From assembly GCA_045540115.1 (NCBI GenBank), contig JAZQGR010000056.1, forward strand, positions 11,366 to 75,365: a stretch of DNA of 64,000 nt, read 5' to 3'. Source of the stretch: Colimorpha_A sp045540115. Lineage in GTDB: Bacteria > Bacillota > Clostridia > Oscillospirales > CAG-272. Positions 24,937 to 33,354 of this stretch are shown in pieces. Numbering within the stretch: position 1 is the first letter of the stretch; each line of letters opens with the position of its first letter. The notes beneath the pieces are model-generated. The model ran no database searches and had not been told where the DNA came from. It saw only the letters and a list, made by a program, of their open reading frames with translations. A program made the translations under genes and the position numbers.

Positions 24937-26517
24937 TCACTCAAAGCTCTTATATCTCTTGATTATCTCCTCGGCGACACGGATTCCGTCAACTGCCGCA
25001 GAGGTGATTCCTCCCGCGTAGCCGGCGCCCTCGCCGCAGGGGTAAATATTGTCAAAGCCTTCTGCAAGCAGGGCTTCGTTTCTCATGATTCGGAGCGGAG
25101 CCGACGTTCGACTCTCAACTCCCGTAAGGATCGCGGAGGGGCTTGAAAAGCCCTTTATATTGTGTTCAAAGCTCTTGATTCCGATCTCAAGCATTGAAGA
25201 AATGCGCTCGGGAAAGAGCTTGCGCAGGTCAGCTTCGCGAACCTTACCCTTTCGGTAGGTAGGAGTCACACGGCTCGGAGAACGACCGCTTGTCTTGTGA
25301 AGAAAATCACCGACGGTCATTATCGGCGCGGAGTAATCGCCGCCACCGAGCCTGAACGCCTCTCTTTCGAGACGGCGCTGAAATTCTATCGGATCGTCCT
25401 CGGGCAGGACGTTTACGGCAAGCGCGGCATTTGAATTAACGCCGTCACGCTTATAGCGCGACATACCGTTCGTGACCACGCCTCCCTCCTCCGATGCCGC
25501 CGCGACGACCTCGCCGCCGGGACACATACAGAAGGAGTAAACGCAGTCATCACCAATGCGCTTTGAAAGCGAATATTCGGCTGCGCCGAGTCGCGGGTCG
25601 CCCGCGTATTCGCCGTAGAACGCGCGGTCGATATCCTCTCTTAAATGTTCAATGCGAACACCGACAGAAAACGGTTTCGGAACAAGCTTGAAGCCGTTGT
25701 CCTTCAGGTAATAATAGGTATCACGCGCGCTGTGACCGATCGCGAGAATGAGAATCGAGCAGGGAATTTCTCCGTTTTGCGTTCGTACCGCGACGGCTTT
25801 GCCGTTCTTCATAACGATCCCGTCGAGGCGGGTGTTGTATCTGATCTCACCGCCGAGCTCGGTTATCCGAGCGGCGATATTGTTAACGATGCCGAGAAGC
25901 TTATCGGTACCGATATGCGGCTTTGCGTGAAGAAGCACCTCCTTCGGAGCGCCGAAGGAATACAGACGGTTAAGCACATAACCGACGCGCGCGTCGTTTA
26001 TCCTCGTGACGAGCTTGCCGTCGGAGAAGGTTCCCGCACCGCCCGCGCCGAACTGGATGTTGCTTTCGGTGTCAAGGATGCCGTCGCGGAAGAATCTGCC
26101 GACCTTCTGCGTGCGGGAAAGCACGTTGTCGCCGCGTTCGATGACGATGGGCTTGTAGCCCGATTCTGCAAGCATAAGGGCGGAAAACATTCCGCAGGGA
26201 CCGAAGCCGACAACGACGGGACGCTCGGTCATAATTTCGTCGCCCTCGGTAATATTACCGAGCGGATCGCTCTCGTATAACTCTACCGCGTCGATCTTGG
26301 TTAGCTCACTTTCCGAAACGGAACGGTTAAGCTCGAGTGCGACCGACCACACGAAGGTGATCTCACGGCGCCTTGTATCTATGGAGCGTCGGAAAATATG
26401 CTTATTTGTAATTTCCTCTTTGAGCGTGAACGGAGCAAGCCGAGAACAGGCCTGCTCCATTACCTCGCTTTCCGACACCGTTATCGGCGTGCGGATATTT
26501 CTTACCAATATTTTCAT
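24937..26517 (-). CDS. COG2509-type FAD-dependent oxidoreductase
   Basis: A 526-residue flavoprotein of the uncharacterised FAD-dependent dehydrogenase family COG2509. An N-terminal alpha/beta domain (1-90) precedes a GxGxxG dinucleotide-binding motif, VVVGFGPCGMFSALMLAESG, at about 100-120. Later family motifs are SNIQFGAGGAGTFSDGKL, FCMCPGGEVVAAASE and the C-terminal flavin-contact segment GEGAGYAGGITSAAVDG. Substrate and partner are unknown for the family. It is monocistronic between two repeat clusters. The start is ATG 26517 with AAAGGTC ahead. Confidence 0.9.
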   Translation of the reverse strand: MKILVRNIRTPITVSESEVMEQACSRLAPFTLKEEITNKHIFRRSIDTRRREITFVWSVALELNRSVSESELTKIDAVELYESDPLGNITEGDEIMTERPVVVGFGPCGMFSALMLAESGYKPIVIERGDNVLSRTQKVGRFFRDGILDTESNIQFGAGGAGTFSDGKLVTRINDARVGYVLNRLYSFGAPKEVLLHAKPHIGTDKLLGIVNNIAARITELGGEIRYNTRLDGIVMKNGKAVAVRTQNGEIPCSILILAIGHSARDTYYYLKDNGFKLVPKPFSVGVRIEHLREDIDRAFYGEYAGDPRLGAAEYSLSKRIGDDCVYSFCMCPGGEVVAAASEEGGVVTNGMSRYKRDGVNSNAALAVNVLPEDDPIEFQRRLEREAFRLGGGDYSAPIMTVGDFLHKTSGRSPSRVTPTYRKGKVREADLRKLFPERISSMLEIGIKSFEHNIKGFSSPSAILTGVESRTSAPLRIMRNEALLAEGFDNIYPCGEGAGYAGGITSAAVDGIRVAEEIIKRYKSFE

Positions 26518-26534
26518 TTTTGACCTTTTATTTA

Positions 26535-26612
26535 AAGCTTAGGGACGTTTTCTTGCCTTCTCCTTGGGGAACCGCAGACGCTGCGTCTGCGGTGGATGAG
26601 GTGTCCGAAAGG
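26535..26612. repeat. Single A-type repeat
   Basis: The linker AGGGACGTTTTCTTG, a CCTTCTCC/GGGGAA first hairpin, the second stem CCGCAGACGC/GCGTCTGCGG and the tail TGGATGAGGTGTCCGAAAGG fill the 100-bp gap. Confidence 0.8.
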
Positions 26613-26619
26613 AAAGTGA

Positions 26620-27882
26620 CTATTTCATCCGAGCCGCTATCTCGATACTGACGGTATAGGGCGAGCCCTCCTGATATATCTCGTAAACGTTGCCGGAAAA
26701 TTCGCCGAGGAACTCGAAGACTACGGGAACACTGACTTCTCCGGTGGCACCCTCGCTTGGCTTGACGGTTGCCTTTATGCTTGAGGCGGTCAGTCGGTTC
26801 ATAACGGCATCCTCGCCGCGGAACTTTGCCGTGATGCTTGTGATCCTTGTTCCGTCCGAATCAAAAACGGGGATCGTAAGCTCCTTTTCGGAGAAATTCT
26901 TTAGTGTTACGGTCACGTTTATCGTCGTCACGTTGTCGAGATTCTGAACTCCCGACGGAAGTCCGACGACGCAGTTTACCGGAATACCGCTTTTTAGCGT
27001 CTTTTCATCGATTACGCACTTGACGGTCAGGTTCTTTATCGTTCCGATCTCGCCGTAAACGTTAAGCGACTGACGGCTGAGCTTGACGGCGCAATTTTCA
27101 GACTTCTGAATGCCGTGCTTGAATGCTACCTCGACCGGAACCGTCGCGTTTCCGTAGAGGGAAACGGTGACAGACGCCGTGTCGGAGGAAAGACGGATAT
27201 ATCGGCGGTCGGCTTCGGAGATGACGGCGCCATTACTGCCGATAAGCGTTACCTTACCGCTGTAAATTCTTCCGCTCGTTATTTCGGAATTATGGAAATC
27301 AACGGGAAGCTCGGCGCGGACGATGCTGTTCACTATCTGCTCGGGGCCCGTGATAACGATATCGGGAATGTCGCTCATGTTAAGCGTATATTCGCTCGAC
27401 ATCTGATAGTTGAACGGTCTTGCCTCGACGGAAACCGTCTTTGAAACCTTATTGTCAAGGTAAAGGGTGACGGAGCTTACGCTTGTCTTTTCGAGCTTAA
27501 CTCCGCTTGGAAGCTTGAAAACGATGTCGAAGAACTTTTCCCCTGCTTCGGTTACGCTTGAAACGTCAACGTAGGCGCGGATATCGGAGTTTTTCACTTT
27601 ACGAAGGGCGTTTGCATTGCCCGAGAGCGTGACGTCGACCGTCATTCCGTCGCCTGAGACGACGGCGAAGCTTCCGCGATTGACGATCTCGACGGGAACC
27701 GATGTAAATTCCTCCTCACGGATGACGGTATCGATGCTTGCGGCATAGTACCAGAGGAAAAATGCGAGGATGAGGCAGATGACCTTTGCAAGAAAATCGA
27801 GCGTCTTGTTTCTTTTTACCGTTATATTACCCTCGGTCTGCTCGATTTCGGGGCGAAGCTCGTTTTTTACTTCATTTTCCAT
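26620..27882 (-). CDS. cdaR: CdaA regulator with YbbR repeats
   Basis: A 420-residue CdaR (YbbR) protein. An N-terminal transmembrane helix (about residues 29-47, ending AFFLWYYAAS) anchors it; the rest is a chain of YbbR domains outside the membrane (about 60-420). CdaR binds and modulates the diadenylate cyclase CdaA. The gene overlaps cdaA by 11 bp, has AAAAGGAGGG as ribosome site, and ends without the glmM gene that follows in many Firmicutes; a repeat lies downstream instead. Confidence 0.93.
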   Translation of the reverse strand: MENEVKNELRPEIEQTEGNITVKRNKTLDFLAKVICLILAFFLWYYAASIDTVIREEEFTSVPVEIVNRGSFAVVSGDGMTVDVTLSGNANALRKVKNSDIRAYVDVSSVTEAGEKFFDIVFKLPSGVKLEKTSVSSVTLYLDNKVSKTVSVEARPFNYQMSSEYTLNMSDIPDIVITGPEQIVNSIVRAELPVDFHNSEITSGRIYSGKVTLIGSNGAVISEADRRYIRLSSDTASVTVSLYGNATVPVEVAFKHGIQKSENCAVKLSRQSLNVYGEIGTIKNLTVKCVIDEKTLKSGIPVNCVVGLPSGVQNLDNVTTINVTVTLKNFSEKELTIPVFDSDGTRITSITAKFRGEDAVMNRLTASSIKATVKPSEGATGEVSVPVVFEFLGEFSGNVYEIYQEGSPYTVSIEIAARMK

Positions 27883-28756
27883 TGGTTTCGCCCTCCTTTT
27901 TGCTTGAGTGTCTGTCTTTTTTGTGAGAAAATATCTTCGGAACTACCTGCTTTTCGCCTTCGGAGAGAAAAAGACCTTCGAGCTCCTTTTTGAGCGAATT
28001 GTGTGTGAATCCGCGCTTGAGCTGTCCGTTGATTGCGACGGAGATCGTTCCTGTTTCCTCGGACACGATGATAACGACGGCGTCGCTCTCCTCGCTTATT
28101 CCGATGCCTGCGCGGTGGCGTGTGCCGAGATCCTTGATTATCTCCTCGTTAGTCGAAAGAGGAAGGAAGCAGCCTGCCGAATCGATTCGCCAATCGCGGA
28201 TTATGACGGCGCCGTCGTGAAGCGGAGCGCCCTCATAGAAAACGTTGCGGAGCATAAAGGAGGAAATATCGGCATTGACGGTAACGCCGCTTTTTGTGAT
28301 GTCGCCGAGCTTGGTCGAACGCTCGATAACGATAAGTGCGCCTGTGCGGGAGCGGCCGAGCTGAGAGGCTGCGGTCGAGATCTCGTTTATACCGAGGGCA
28401 ACGCCCTCGTTCTGATCCTTGTGCTCGGTTTTCGGAATGAAATTCTTGAAGCGGTCGCCGCCCATTTTCTCAAGCGCGGCGCGAAGCTCGGGCTGGAAAA
28501 CGATAACGAGGGCGACAAAGCCGACCTGAAACAGGTTTGTCATAAGGAAGGACACCGCACGCAGACCGATAAGGCTTCCGAGAAGCATTATGCCTATAAG
28601 AAGCGCAACGCCCGCCGCGAGCTTTCCTGCACGTCTGTCGCGAATAAAGGCGTAGACGAAGTACATCATTATGGCGATTATCAGTATATCGATAACGTCA
28701 AGAATATTCATATTCAAGAGCTGATATTTGAATGCCTCCCATGAAAATACGCCCAT
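27872..28756 (-). CDS. cdaA: Diadenylate cyclase (c-di-AMP synthase)
   Basis: A 294-residue membrane-bound enzyme that makes cyclic di-AMP from two ATP. The N-terminus has three transmembrane segments (about residues 18-38, 45-65 and 72-90). The DAC domain follows with DGA at 181-183 and RHR at 213-215, both intact, so it should be active. GAGGGTGG lies before ATG 28756. It is the first gene of the cdaA-cdaR operon with a consensus promoter upstream. A c-di-AMP-binding protein gene, darA, lies 17 kb away. Confidence 0.97.
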   Translation of the reverse strand: MGVFSWEAFKYQLLNMNILDVIDILIIAIMMYFVYAFIRDRRAGKLAAGVALLIGIMLLGSLIGLRAVSFLMTNLFQVGFVALVIVFQPELRAALEKMGGDRFKNFIPKTEHKDQNEGVALGINEISTAASQLGRSRTGALIVIERSTKLGDITKSGVTVNADISSFMLRNVFYEGAPLHDGAVIIRDWRIDSAGCFLPLSTNEEIIKDLGTRHRAGIGISEESDAVVIIVSEETGTISVAINGQLKRGFTHNSLKKELEGLFLSEGEKQVVPKIFSHKKDRHSSKKEGETNGK

Positions 28757-28846
28757 TTTGTTTCCACCCTCTTTGAAAAAATGAAATTTATCTCTCGGAT
28801 CGGTAAAACCGTCCGCTGAAAATCAGATTATTATACTCCATTTTTT

Positions 28847-28875
28847 ATTGTATCATAAAATATATGATAATGCAA
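28847..28875 (-). promoter_or_regulatory. Sigma-A promoter of cdaA-cdaR
   Basis: On the minus strand TTGCAT and TACAAT (with an extended TGA) are separated by 17 bp, about 90 bp before the cdaA start. Confidence 0.75.
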
Positions 28876-28916
28876 TTATTATTTTATTAAATAATATAAA
28901 AATATATAGGTTTTTC

Positions 28917-29136
28917 GCGGGCGAGCAATGCTCGCCCCTACAAGGTACTTTGAAACGTTTTTGTAGGGGCAACCTTTGGAACCCCCAAAGCTCATTTCAT
29001 TCGCTTCGGGGAACCCCGATATTGGTCGCCCGTTCGGGTGTGATGTAACACCTTTCGCGGGCGAGCAATGCTCGCCCCTACAAGGTGCTTTGAAACGTTT
29101 TTGTAGGGGAGAGCATTGCTCGCCCGTTTAGCGGTG
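28917..29136. repeat. B-type repeats around a nested palindrome
   Basis: Two B hairpins GGGCGAGC/GCTCGCCC with CCTACAAGGTACTTTGAAACG or CCTACAAGGTGCTTTGAAACG tails flank a nested unit (28963-29033). A third, inverted B arm ends with GCTCGCCCGTTTAGCGG. The tail after CCTACAA differs from that of most loci (GGTACTTTGAAACG instead of ATAACGTGGCG). Confidence 0.85.
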
Positions 29137-29152
29137 AAGCAAGATCCCAAAC

Positions 29153-29186
29153 AAAAAAGCAAGAGCAATTTGCTCTTGCTTTTTTA
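29153..29186 (-). terminator. Terminator of spo0A (bidirectional)
   Basis: The stem AGCAAGAGCA/TGCTCTTGCT with loop ATT is flanked by six A and six T residues, directly after the spo0A stop. Confidence 0.93.
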
Positions 29187-29187
29187 T

Positions 29188-29952
29188 TCACGAAAGTTTA
29201 TTTGACAACCTCAAATTATCGGCGATCATGGCGATAAACTCGCTGTTCGTTGGCTTGCCGCGGTTGTTCTGGATGGTGTAACCGAAATAGGAATTGAGCG
29301 TTTCAACGTCACCTCTGTCCCACGCGACCTCGATCGCATGGCGAATTGCGCGCTCGACGCGGGAGGATGTCGTCGCGTACTTCTTCGCGACTGACGGATA
29401 GAGGATCTTCGTCACCGAATTTATGATATCGGAATCCTCAACGGTCATCATGATGGCTGTGCGGAGGTACTGATAGCCCTTGATATGCGCGGGAACGCCG
29501 ATCTGATGAATGACCTTCGTGACCTGCGTCTCCATATCGGGCTCGCGGTTATGTCCTACCGACTTCTTGCGCGATGAGAAAAGGCGCTGAATACGCTCGT
29601 TCAGCTGTTTGTAGTCAAAGGGGCGGAGCATACAGTAATCAGCTCCCGCCTCGGTCGCCTCGGCGAACATTGCGCCGTTGTTCACGACCGAATAAACGAT
29701 AAAGGACGGCGGCGTGTCGGAGCCGAAATCAAGGAGCGAGGTGCCGCGAATGATCTGCGTGCAATCGAGCTTCGAGAGCCACACGTCGGTCAGCACCACG
29801 TCGGGATGAAATTTGTCGATCTTGTAGAGGGCGTCCTCGCCGTTTGACGCCTCATCTATGCGCTTGTAGCCGAGCCCGACCAGGTTCGATCGGCAGCTGC
29901 GTCTGAAATCACTGTTTTCGTCTGCGATAAGTATTTTGATGCTTTGTTCCAT
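29188..29952 (-). CDS. spo0A: Sporulation master regulator Spo0A
   Basis: A 254-residue response regulator that starts sporulation when phosphorylated. The receiver domain (1-125) has D11-E12 and the phosphoacceptor D56 in VVLTDVWLSKLD. A variable linker (about 130-145) is followed by the effector domain with the near-invariant IHQIGVPAHIKGYQYLRTAI and the recognition helix SRVERAIRHAIEVAWDRG. It is monocistronic with its own terminator, whereas in many Firmicutes it follows spoIVB; spoIVB is absent here and spoIID is the upstream neighbour. Confidence 0.98.
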   Translation of the reverse strand: MEQSIKILIADENSDFRRSCRSNLVGLGYKRIDEASNGEDALYKIDKFHPDVVLTDVWLSKLDCTQIIRGTSLLDFGSDTPPSFIVYSVVNNGAMFAEATEAGADYCMLRPFDYKQLNERIQRLFSSRKKSVGHNREPDMETQVTKVIHQIGVPAHIKGYQYLRTAIMMTVEDSDIINSVTKILYPSVAKKYATTSSRVERAIRHAIEVAWDRGDVETLNSYFGYTIQNNRGKPTNSEFIAMIADNLRLSNKLS

Positions 29953-30154
29953 TATTTGTCACTCTCCGTAATTTTGATATTTGATTTACGAAATTATGAT
30001 ACCATATTTTACCAAATTATGCAATATATGGAAATCGAAAAATTTCGCCAAAGTTTGTATGGAAAAATTTACCAAATTGCACAAAGGGCTGTAGAATAAG
30101 GTCGAAACGGGTGCTTGGGGGGTGTGGAAAAAGCAATTTCAGGGACGAACGGCA

Positions 30155-30292
30155 AATAGATGGCTCCCCTGTGTAAGGGGAGCTGGCGCGAATGCGCCTG
30201 AGGGGTTGTTGCATCAATTGACAGAAATCACAATCCCCCCGTCTCGCGTTGCACGACACCTCCCTTTGCACAAGGGAGGCGTTGCCGCGCTC
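30155..30292. repeat. Separate palindromic repeat family upstream of spo0A
   Basis: An imperfect inverted repeat: GGCTCCCCTGTGTAAGGGGAGCTGG at its left end and CACCTCCCTTTGCACAAGGGAGGCG at its right, with GCGAATGCGCCTGAGGGGTTG and AATTGACAGAAATCACAATCCCC in between. It differs in sequence from the A and B modules. The 200 bp between it and the spo0A start are AT-rich and probably hold the spo0A promoter; I could not define its boxes. Confidence 0.75.
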
Positions 30293-31315
30293 CTAAGACG
30301 CTATGCTTTCAATGCTTACGCCGGTATAGTAATGCAAAAGTATCTCATCATACGTCGATCCGTTTTTTGCCATTTCGTTTGCGCCGTACTGACTCATACC
30401 GACACCGTGACCGTGACCGTGTACTGTGAAGCGCCATCCGCCGTCGATCTCCTCAAAATCAAATTTCAGAGATTTGAAGCCGAACTGACTGCGCAGCAGC
30501 TTTGCTCTTACCGCGATCCCGGAAAGACAAATATAGTCGGCTCTGCCGCTGTCGTTCTCTGTAATATAGATGCCCTTTTTGCCTGCCGAATTTACCTTTA
30601 TCGCGCCGTCGGAGGCAAAAAGCGACGCGATATCGCCGTCGGTCAGCGTCACGGTCGAAACGCGGTCGCTCTCGGGCGTTGATACCGATGTCAGGTAAGG
30701 CACGTTACCGCCCCAAGTGTTTTTCGACGATTCCGTCATTTTGTACGAGCTTGAATGAAATACCGCGAGCGCGGGCTTGCCGTCCCACGTTATTATCTGT
30801 CCCGCAGTCTCCTTGACCGCGTTTTTGACCTTCGTCATTATGCTCTCAGTCGTGGTCTTTCCGTAACGGGAGATAAGCTCCTCCTCCGAAACGTAGGACT
30901 GACAATGAGCATAATCGGTGCAGAGATCTGCGCCGTCCTTATGCGAGCCGCTTCCGAGCTTGTTCAGACAGTAGGATCGTGCCGCGACAGCCTGAGCCTT
31001 CAGCGCCTCGGTGTGGAAGGTGTAGGGCATTTCGGCACAAACGACGCAGACTATGTAATCCTCAAGCGACATTTCGACCGTCTTGTCCTCCTTCGCAATA
31101 TAGACGAGGAGGGTGTCGGTCGGCTTTTCGGGAGGAGCGGGCTCGGAATCATAGGGAGGGGCAAACGTTTCTCCCGTCGTGGGTTTGGAATCAACCGGAG
31201 GGGCAAGCCCCTCCACGACCGAGGATGCAGTCGCAACGGACACGAGCGGAACGGTCACGGTGAATATCATAAACACGATAAGGGATAGCAAGGTCAGCTT
31301 TCGTCTTAAGTTCAT
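30293..31315 (-). CDS. spoIID: Stage II sporulation protein D (lytic transglycosylase)
   Basis: A 340-residue SpoIID, the peptidoglycan lytic transglycosylase needed for engulfment, made in the mother cell. It has an N-terminal membrane anchor (about residues 9-30), a Pro-rich linker (about 36-66), then the SpoIID core: MSLEDYIVCVVCAEMP, the catalytic Glu in CAEMP, EALKAQAVAARSY and VFHSSSYKMTESS. HGHGHGVGMSQYGANEMA at the C-terminus is the hallmark metal-binding stretch. AAGGAG precedes the start. It is divergent from the unknown gene at 31423. Confidence 0.96.
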   Translation of the reverse strand: MNLRRKLTLLSLIVFMIFTVTVPLVSVATASSVVEGLAPPVDSKPTTGETFAPPYDSEPAPPEKPTDTLLVYIAKEDKTVEMSLEDYIVCVVCAEMPYTFHTEALKAQAVAARSYCLNKLGSGSHKDGADLCTDYAHCQSYVSEEELISRYGKTTTESIMTKVKNAVKETAGQIITWDGKPALAVFHSSSYKMTESSKNTWGGNVPYLTSVSTPESDRVSTVTLTDGDIASLFASDGAIKVNSAGKKGIYITENDSGRADYICLSGIAVRAKLLRSQFGFKSLKFDFEEIDGGWRFTVHGHGHGVGMSQYGANEMAKNGSTYDEILLHYYTGVSIESIAS

Positions 31316-31370
31316 TTCACTTTCTCCTTTTTTTCAATAGATATGAAAAGACCGCTGAAGTTATGCAGAG

Positions 31371-31399
31371 TTGATTTTTGTATAACGCCGTGGTATAAT
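31371..31399 (+). promoter_or_regulatory. Sigma-A promoter of the 31423 gene
   Basis: TTGATT and TATAAT are separated by 17 bp; the -10 box lies 24 bp before the start codon. Confidence 0.85.
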
Positions 31400-31422
31400 G
31401 AGAGAAAGAAGGAGGTGAAACG

Positions 31423-32160
31423 ATGCTTGATACTGTATTGAGGGAAGCGGAAAGATATTCCTTTCCGATAATCATTTCGGACGGTGAGACGGTTTTGCGT
31501 AATTCGGAAGCTAAGAGAACAAGGTCGCTTTCACGCGTTTCGCCGCTTTCCTGCCTCAGAAAAATGACGAAAGAAAAGGTGTTGGCCCTTGATGACGGAA
31601 CGGCCCTTGCCGTAACCTTCAAGCAGCCGAAAAACCGCGCGGCACTTGTTTACCGCCGCTTCGGATATTTGATATTTATGTATTTGCCGATGCTCGAAAA
31701 CACCGTAAGCATACCGAACAGCGTTTTCGACCTCAACGTGTCGGGGACAGATCTTCCTAAGCTCCTCTCGGAGCTTTCGCTCAGACTCTTTCCGAGCCGC
31801 GAAATATCGGTATCGTCATTTGCGAGAATATCGTCGCTGTCGGCAATGCTTACCTTCTCCGAGGACACCGTCAAGACCGACCTTGACGGCGACGGCGTGA
31901 TTGACGCGGAAAAAGCGTTTTACATACTATGCAAGGCGCTGTCCGAGCTTGACTTCAAAAATGCGACAGAGCTTTCCGAACCGCCCGTCACTATATCCTT
32001 TTCGGGCGACACACTGTCGGTATCGCTTTACGGAGACGAGATATATGTTGAGCGCTCTGCGGTTCTTACGGCGGTCGAGCCGTATTCCTTTGCAGAGCAT
32101 GAGTATTCGGCGGCGCTTTTGTTTGCTTTTGTGATTTCGATCTTCAAATTACGCAGATAA
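31423..32160 (+). CDS. Conserved-looking protein of unknown function
   Basis: A 245-residue soluble protein with no recognised domain. It has an exact ribosome site (AAGGAGGTG) and a consensus promoter, so it is a real gene. The sequence is a mixed alpha/beta pattern; residues 60-90 hold a hydrophobic stretch (YLIFMYLPML). DLDGDGVIDAEKAF resembles an EF-hand-like or coiled acidic loop but is too isolated to call. MLDTVLREAERYSFPIIISDGETVLRNSEAK at the N-terminus has the look of a small PAS-like fold, which I cannot confirm. The polysaccharide deacetylase gene follows after 49 bp and may be co-transcribed. Confidence 0.7.
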   Translation: MLDTVLREAERYSFPIIISDGETVLRNSEAKRTRSLSRVSPLSCLRKMTKEKVLALDDGTALAVTFKQPKNRAALVYRRFGYLIFMYLPMLENTVSIPNSVFDLNVSGTDLPKLLSELSLRLFPSREISVSSFARISSLSAMLTFSEDTVKTDLDGDGVIDAEKAFYILCKALSELDFKNATELSEPPVTISFSGDTLSVSLYGDEIYVERSAVLTAVEPYSFAEHEYSAALLFAFVISIFKLRR

Positions 32161-32209
32161 TACAGACAGCCTGATATACCGAAAAAAGAAAACAACGGAG
32201 GAAAACACT

Positions 32210-33064
32210 ATGCCATACCGATTTATGAGATTTCCTGAGAGTAAAACGAAGGCAGTGACCTTCAGCTATGATGACGGCGTCCGCTCAGATATGCGCCTGG
32301 CTGACGTATGTGACAAATACGGGATGAAGGCGACCTTTAATATATGCAGCTCGCTTATCGCAAAGGGCGAGGGCGAAAGCCGACTGTCGCTGAATGATCT
32401 GAAGGAGCTTATTTCGCGCGGGCACGAAATCGCTGTTCACGGTGATGAGCATAAGAGCCCTGTACACTGTACCGATGCGGAGATAATCAAGGAGTTTCTT
32501 ACCTGTCGCGAAATACTTGAAGACGGGCTCGGAGAGGTAATTACGGGAATGGCGTATCCCGATCTTCCGATAAGCGTGGCGGGAGAGAAAAGATACAAAG
32601 AGATAAGAGCAATACTCAAATTGCTCGGAATCTCCTATTCGAGAAGCTTCGGAAGAGACGGCGGCGACTATTCGTTACCCGAGGATTGGCTATCATGGAT
32701 GCCGACGATCCATCACGATAACAAGAGCTCGCTTGATCTTGCGCGTGATTTTACTGCGCTCAAGGTGGAAGAGCGGTACAATTCGTACCGCAACCCCCGA
32801 GTTTTCTACGTCTGGGGACACAGCTATGAGTTTGATAACAAAAATAATTGGGAGCATTTTGATAAGCTTTGCGAGATCCTTGCGGGCAAGGACGACATCT
32901 GGTACGCGACGAATATTGAGATTTACAGGTATTCGGCGGCATTTGAAGCCCTCGTTTGGAACGCGGCAAATACCCGCGTTTACAATCCGACCTCGTATGA
33001 TCTTTGGTTTGAGTGCCGAGGAAAGGTACACTGTGTAAAAGCAGGTCAAACGCTGAATTATTAA
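32210..33064 (+). CDS. Polysaccharide deacetylase family protein (NodB fold)
   Basis: A 284-residue NodB-homology deacetylase. TFSYDDG near residues 18-24 supplies the catalytic base Asp and metal Asp. HGDEHKSP near 76-83 supplies the metal His pair in an H(X)3-4H-like spacing. Later motifs are HEIAVHGDE and FYVWGHSYEF. There is no signal peptide, so a cytoplasmic or non-wall substrate is possible. CGGAGG precedes ATG 32210. The acyl-sugar substrate cannot be told. A strong terminator follows. Confidence 0.85.
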   Translation: MPYRFMRFPESKTKAVTFSYDDGVRSDMRLADVCDKYGMKATFNICSSLIAKGEGESRLSLNDLKELISRGHEIAVHGDEHKSPVHCTDAEIIKEFLTCREILEDGLGEVITGMAYPDLPISVAGEKRYKEIRAILKLLGISYSRSFGRDGGDYSLPEDWLSWMPTIHHDNKSSLDLARDFTALKVEERYNSYRNPRVFYVWGHSYEFDNKNNWEHFDKLCEILAGKDDIWYATNIEIYRYSAAFEALVWNAANTRVYNPTSYDLWFECRGKVHCVKAGQTLNY

Positions 33065-33069
33065 AAGAA

Positions 33070-33098
33070 AAACAGACGGGAAACCGTCTGTTTTTTTA
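33070..33098 (+). terminator. Terminator after the deacetylase
   Basis: The stem AACAGACGG/CCGTCTGTT with GAAA loop is followed by seven T. Confidence 0.93.
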
Positions 33099-33104
33099 TT
33101 ATTT

Positions 33105-33345
33105 ATGCGGGCGAGCAATGCTCGCCCCTACAAAAACGTTCGGAAGCACCTCGTAGGGGCGAGCATTGCTCGTCCGTCTTGACATCGTATCCTGAAAATA
33201 ACGCATAACGCGGCGAACTTCCAAACGTTTTTGTAGGGGCGACCCTTGGGAACCCCCAAAGCTCATTTCATTCGCTTCGGGGAACCCCGATATTGCTCGC
33301 CCGTCTTGACATCGTATCCTGAAAATAACGCATAATGCGGCGAAC
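33105..33345. repeat. B-type repeats and a nested palindrome
   Basis: A B hairpin GGGCGAGC/GCTCGCCC with CCTACAAAAACGTTCGGAAGC tail, an inverted partner, and a nested unit (33232-33303) whose left arm is GGGCGACC while its right arm is GCTCGCCC. The flanking word CTTGACATCGTATCCTGAAAATAACGCATAA occurs twice, once before and once after the nested unit, as a direct repeat of about 40 bp. Confidence 0.85.
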
Positions 33346-33354
33346 GATTCGAAT

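Noticed and set aside
29953..30154. Spo0A-box (TGTCGAA) autoregulation site upstream of spo0A
   Set aside because: The only near match, GGTCGAAAC at about 30101, differs at a key base and is about 150 bp upstream; not enough to call.
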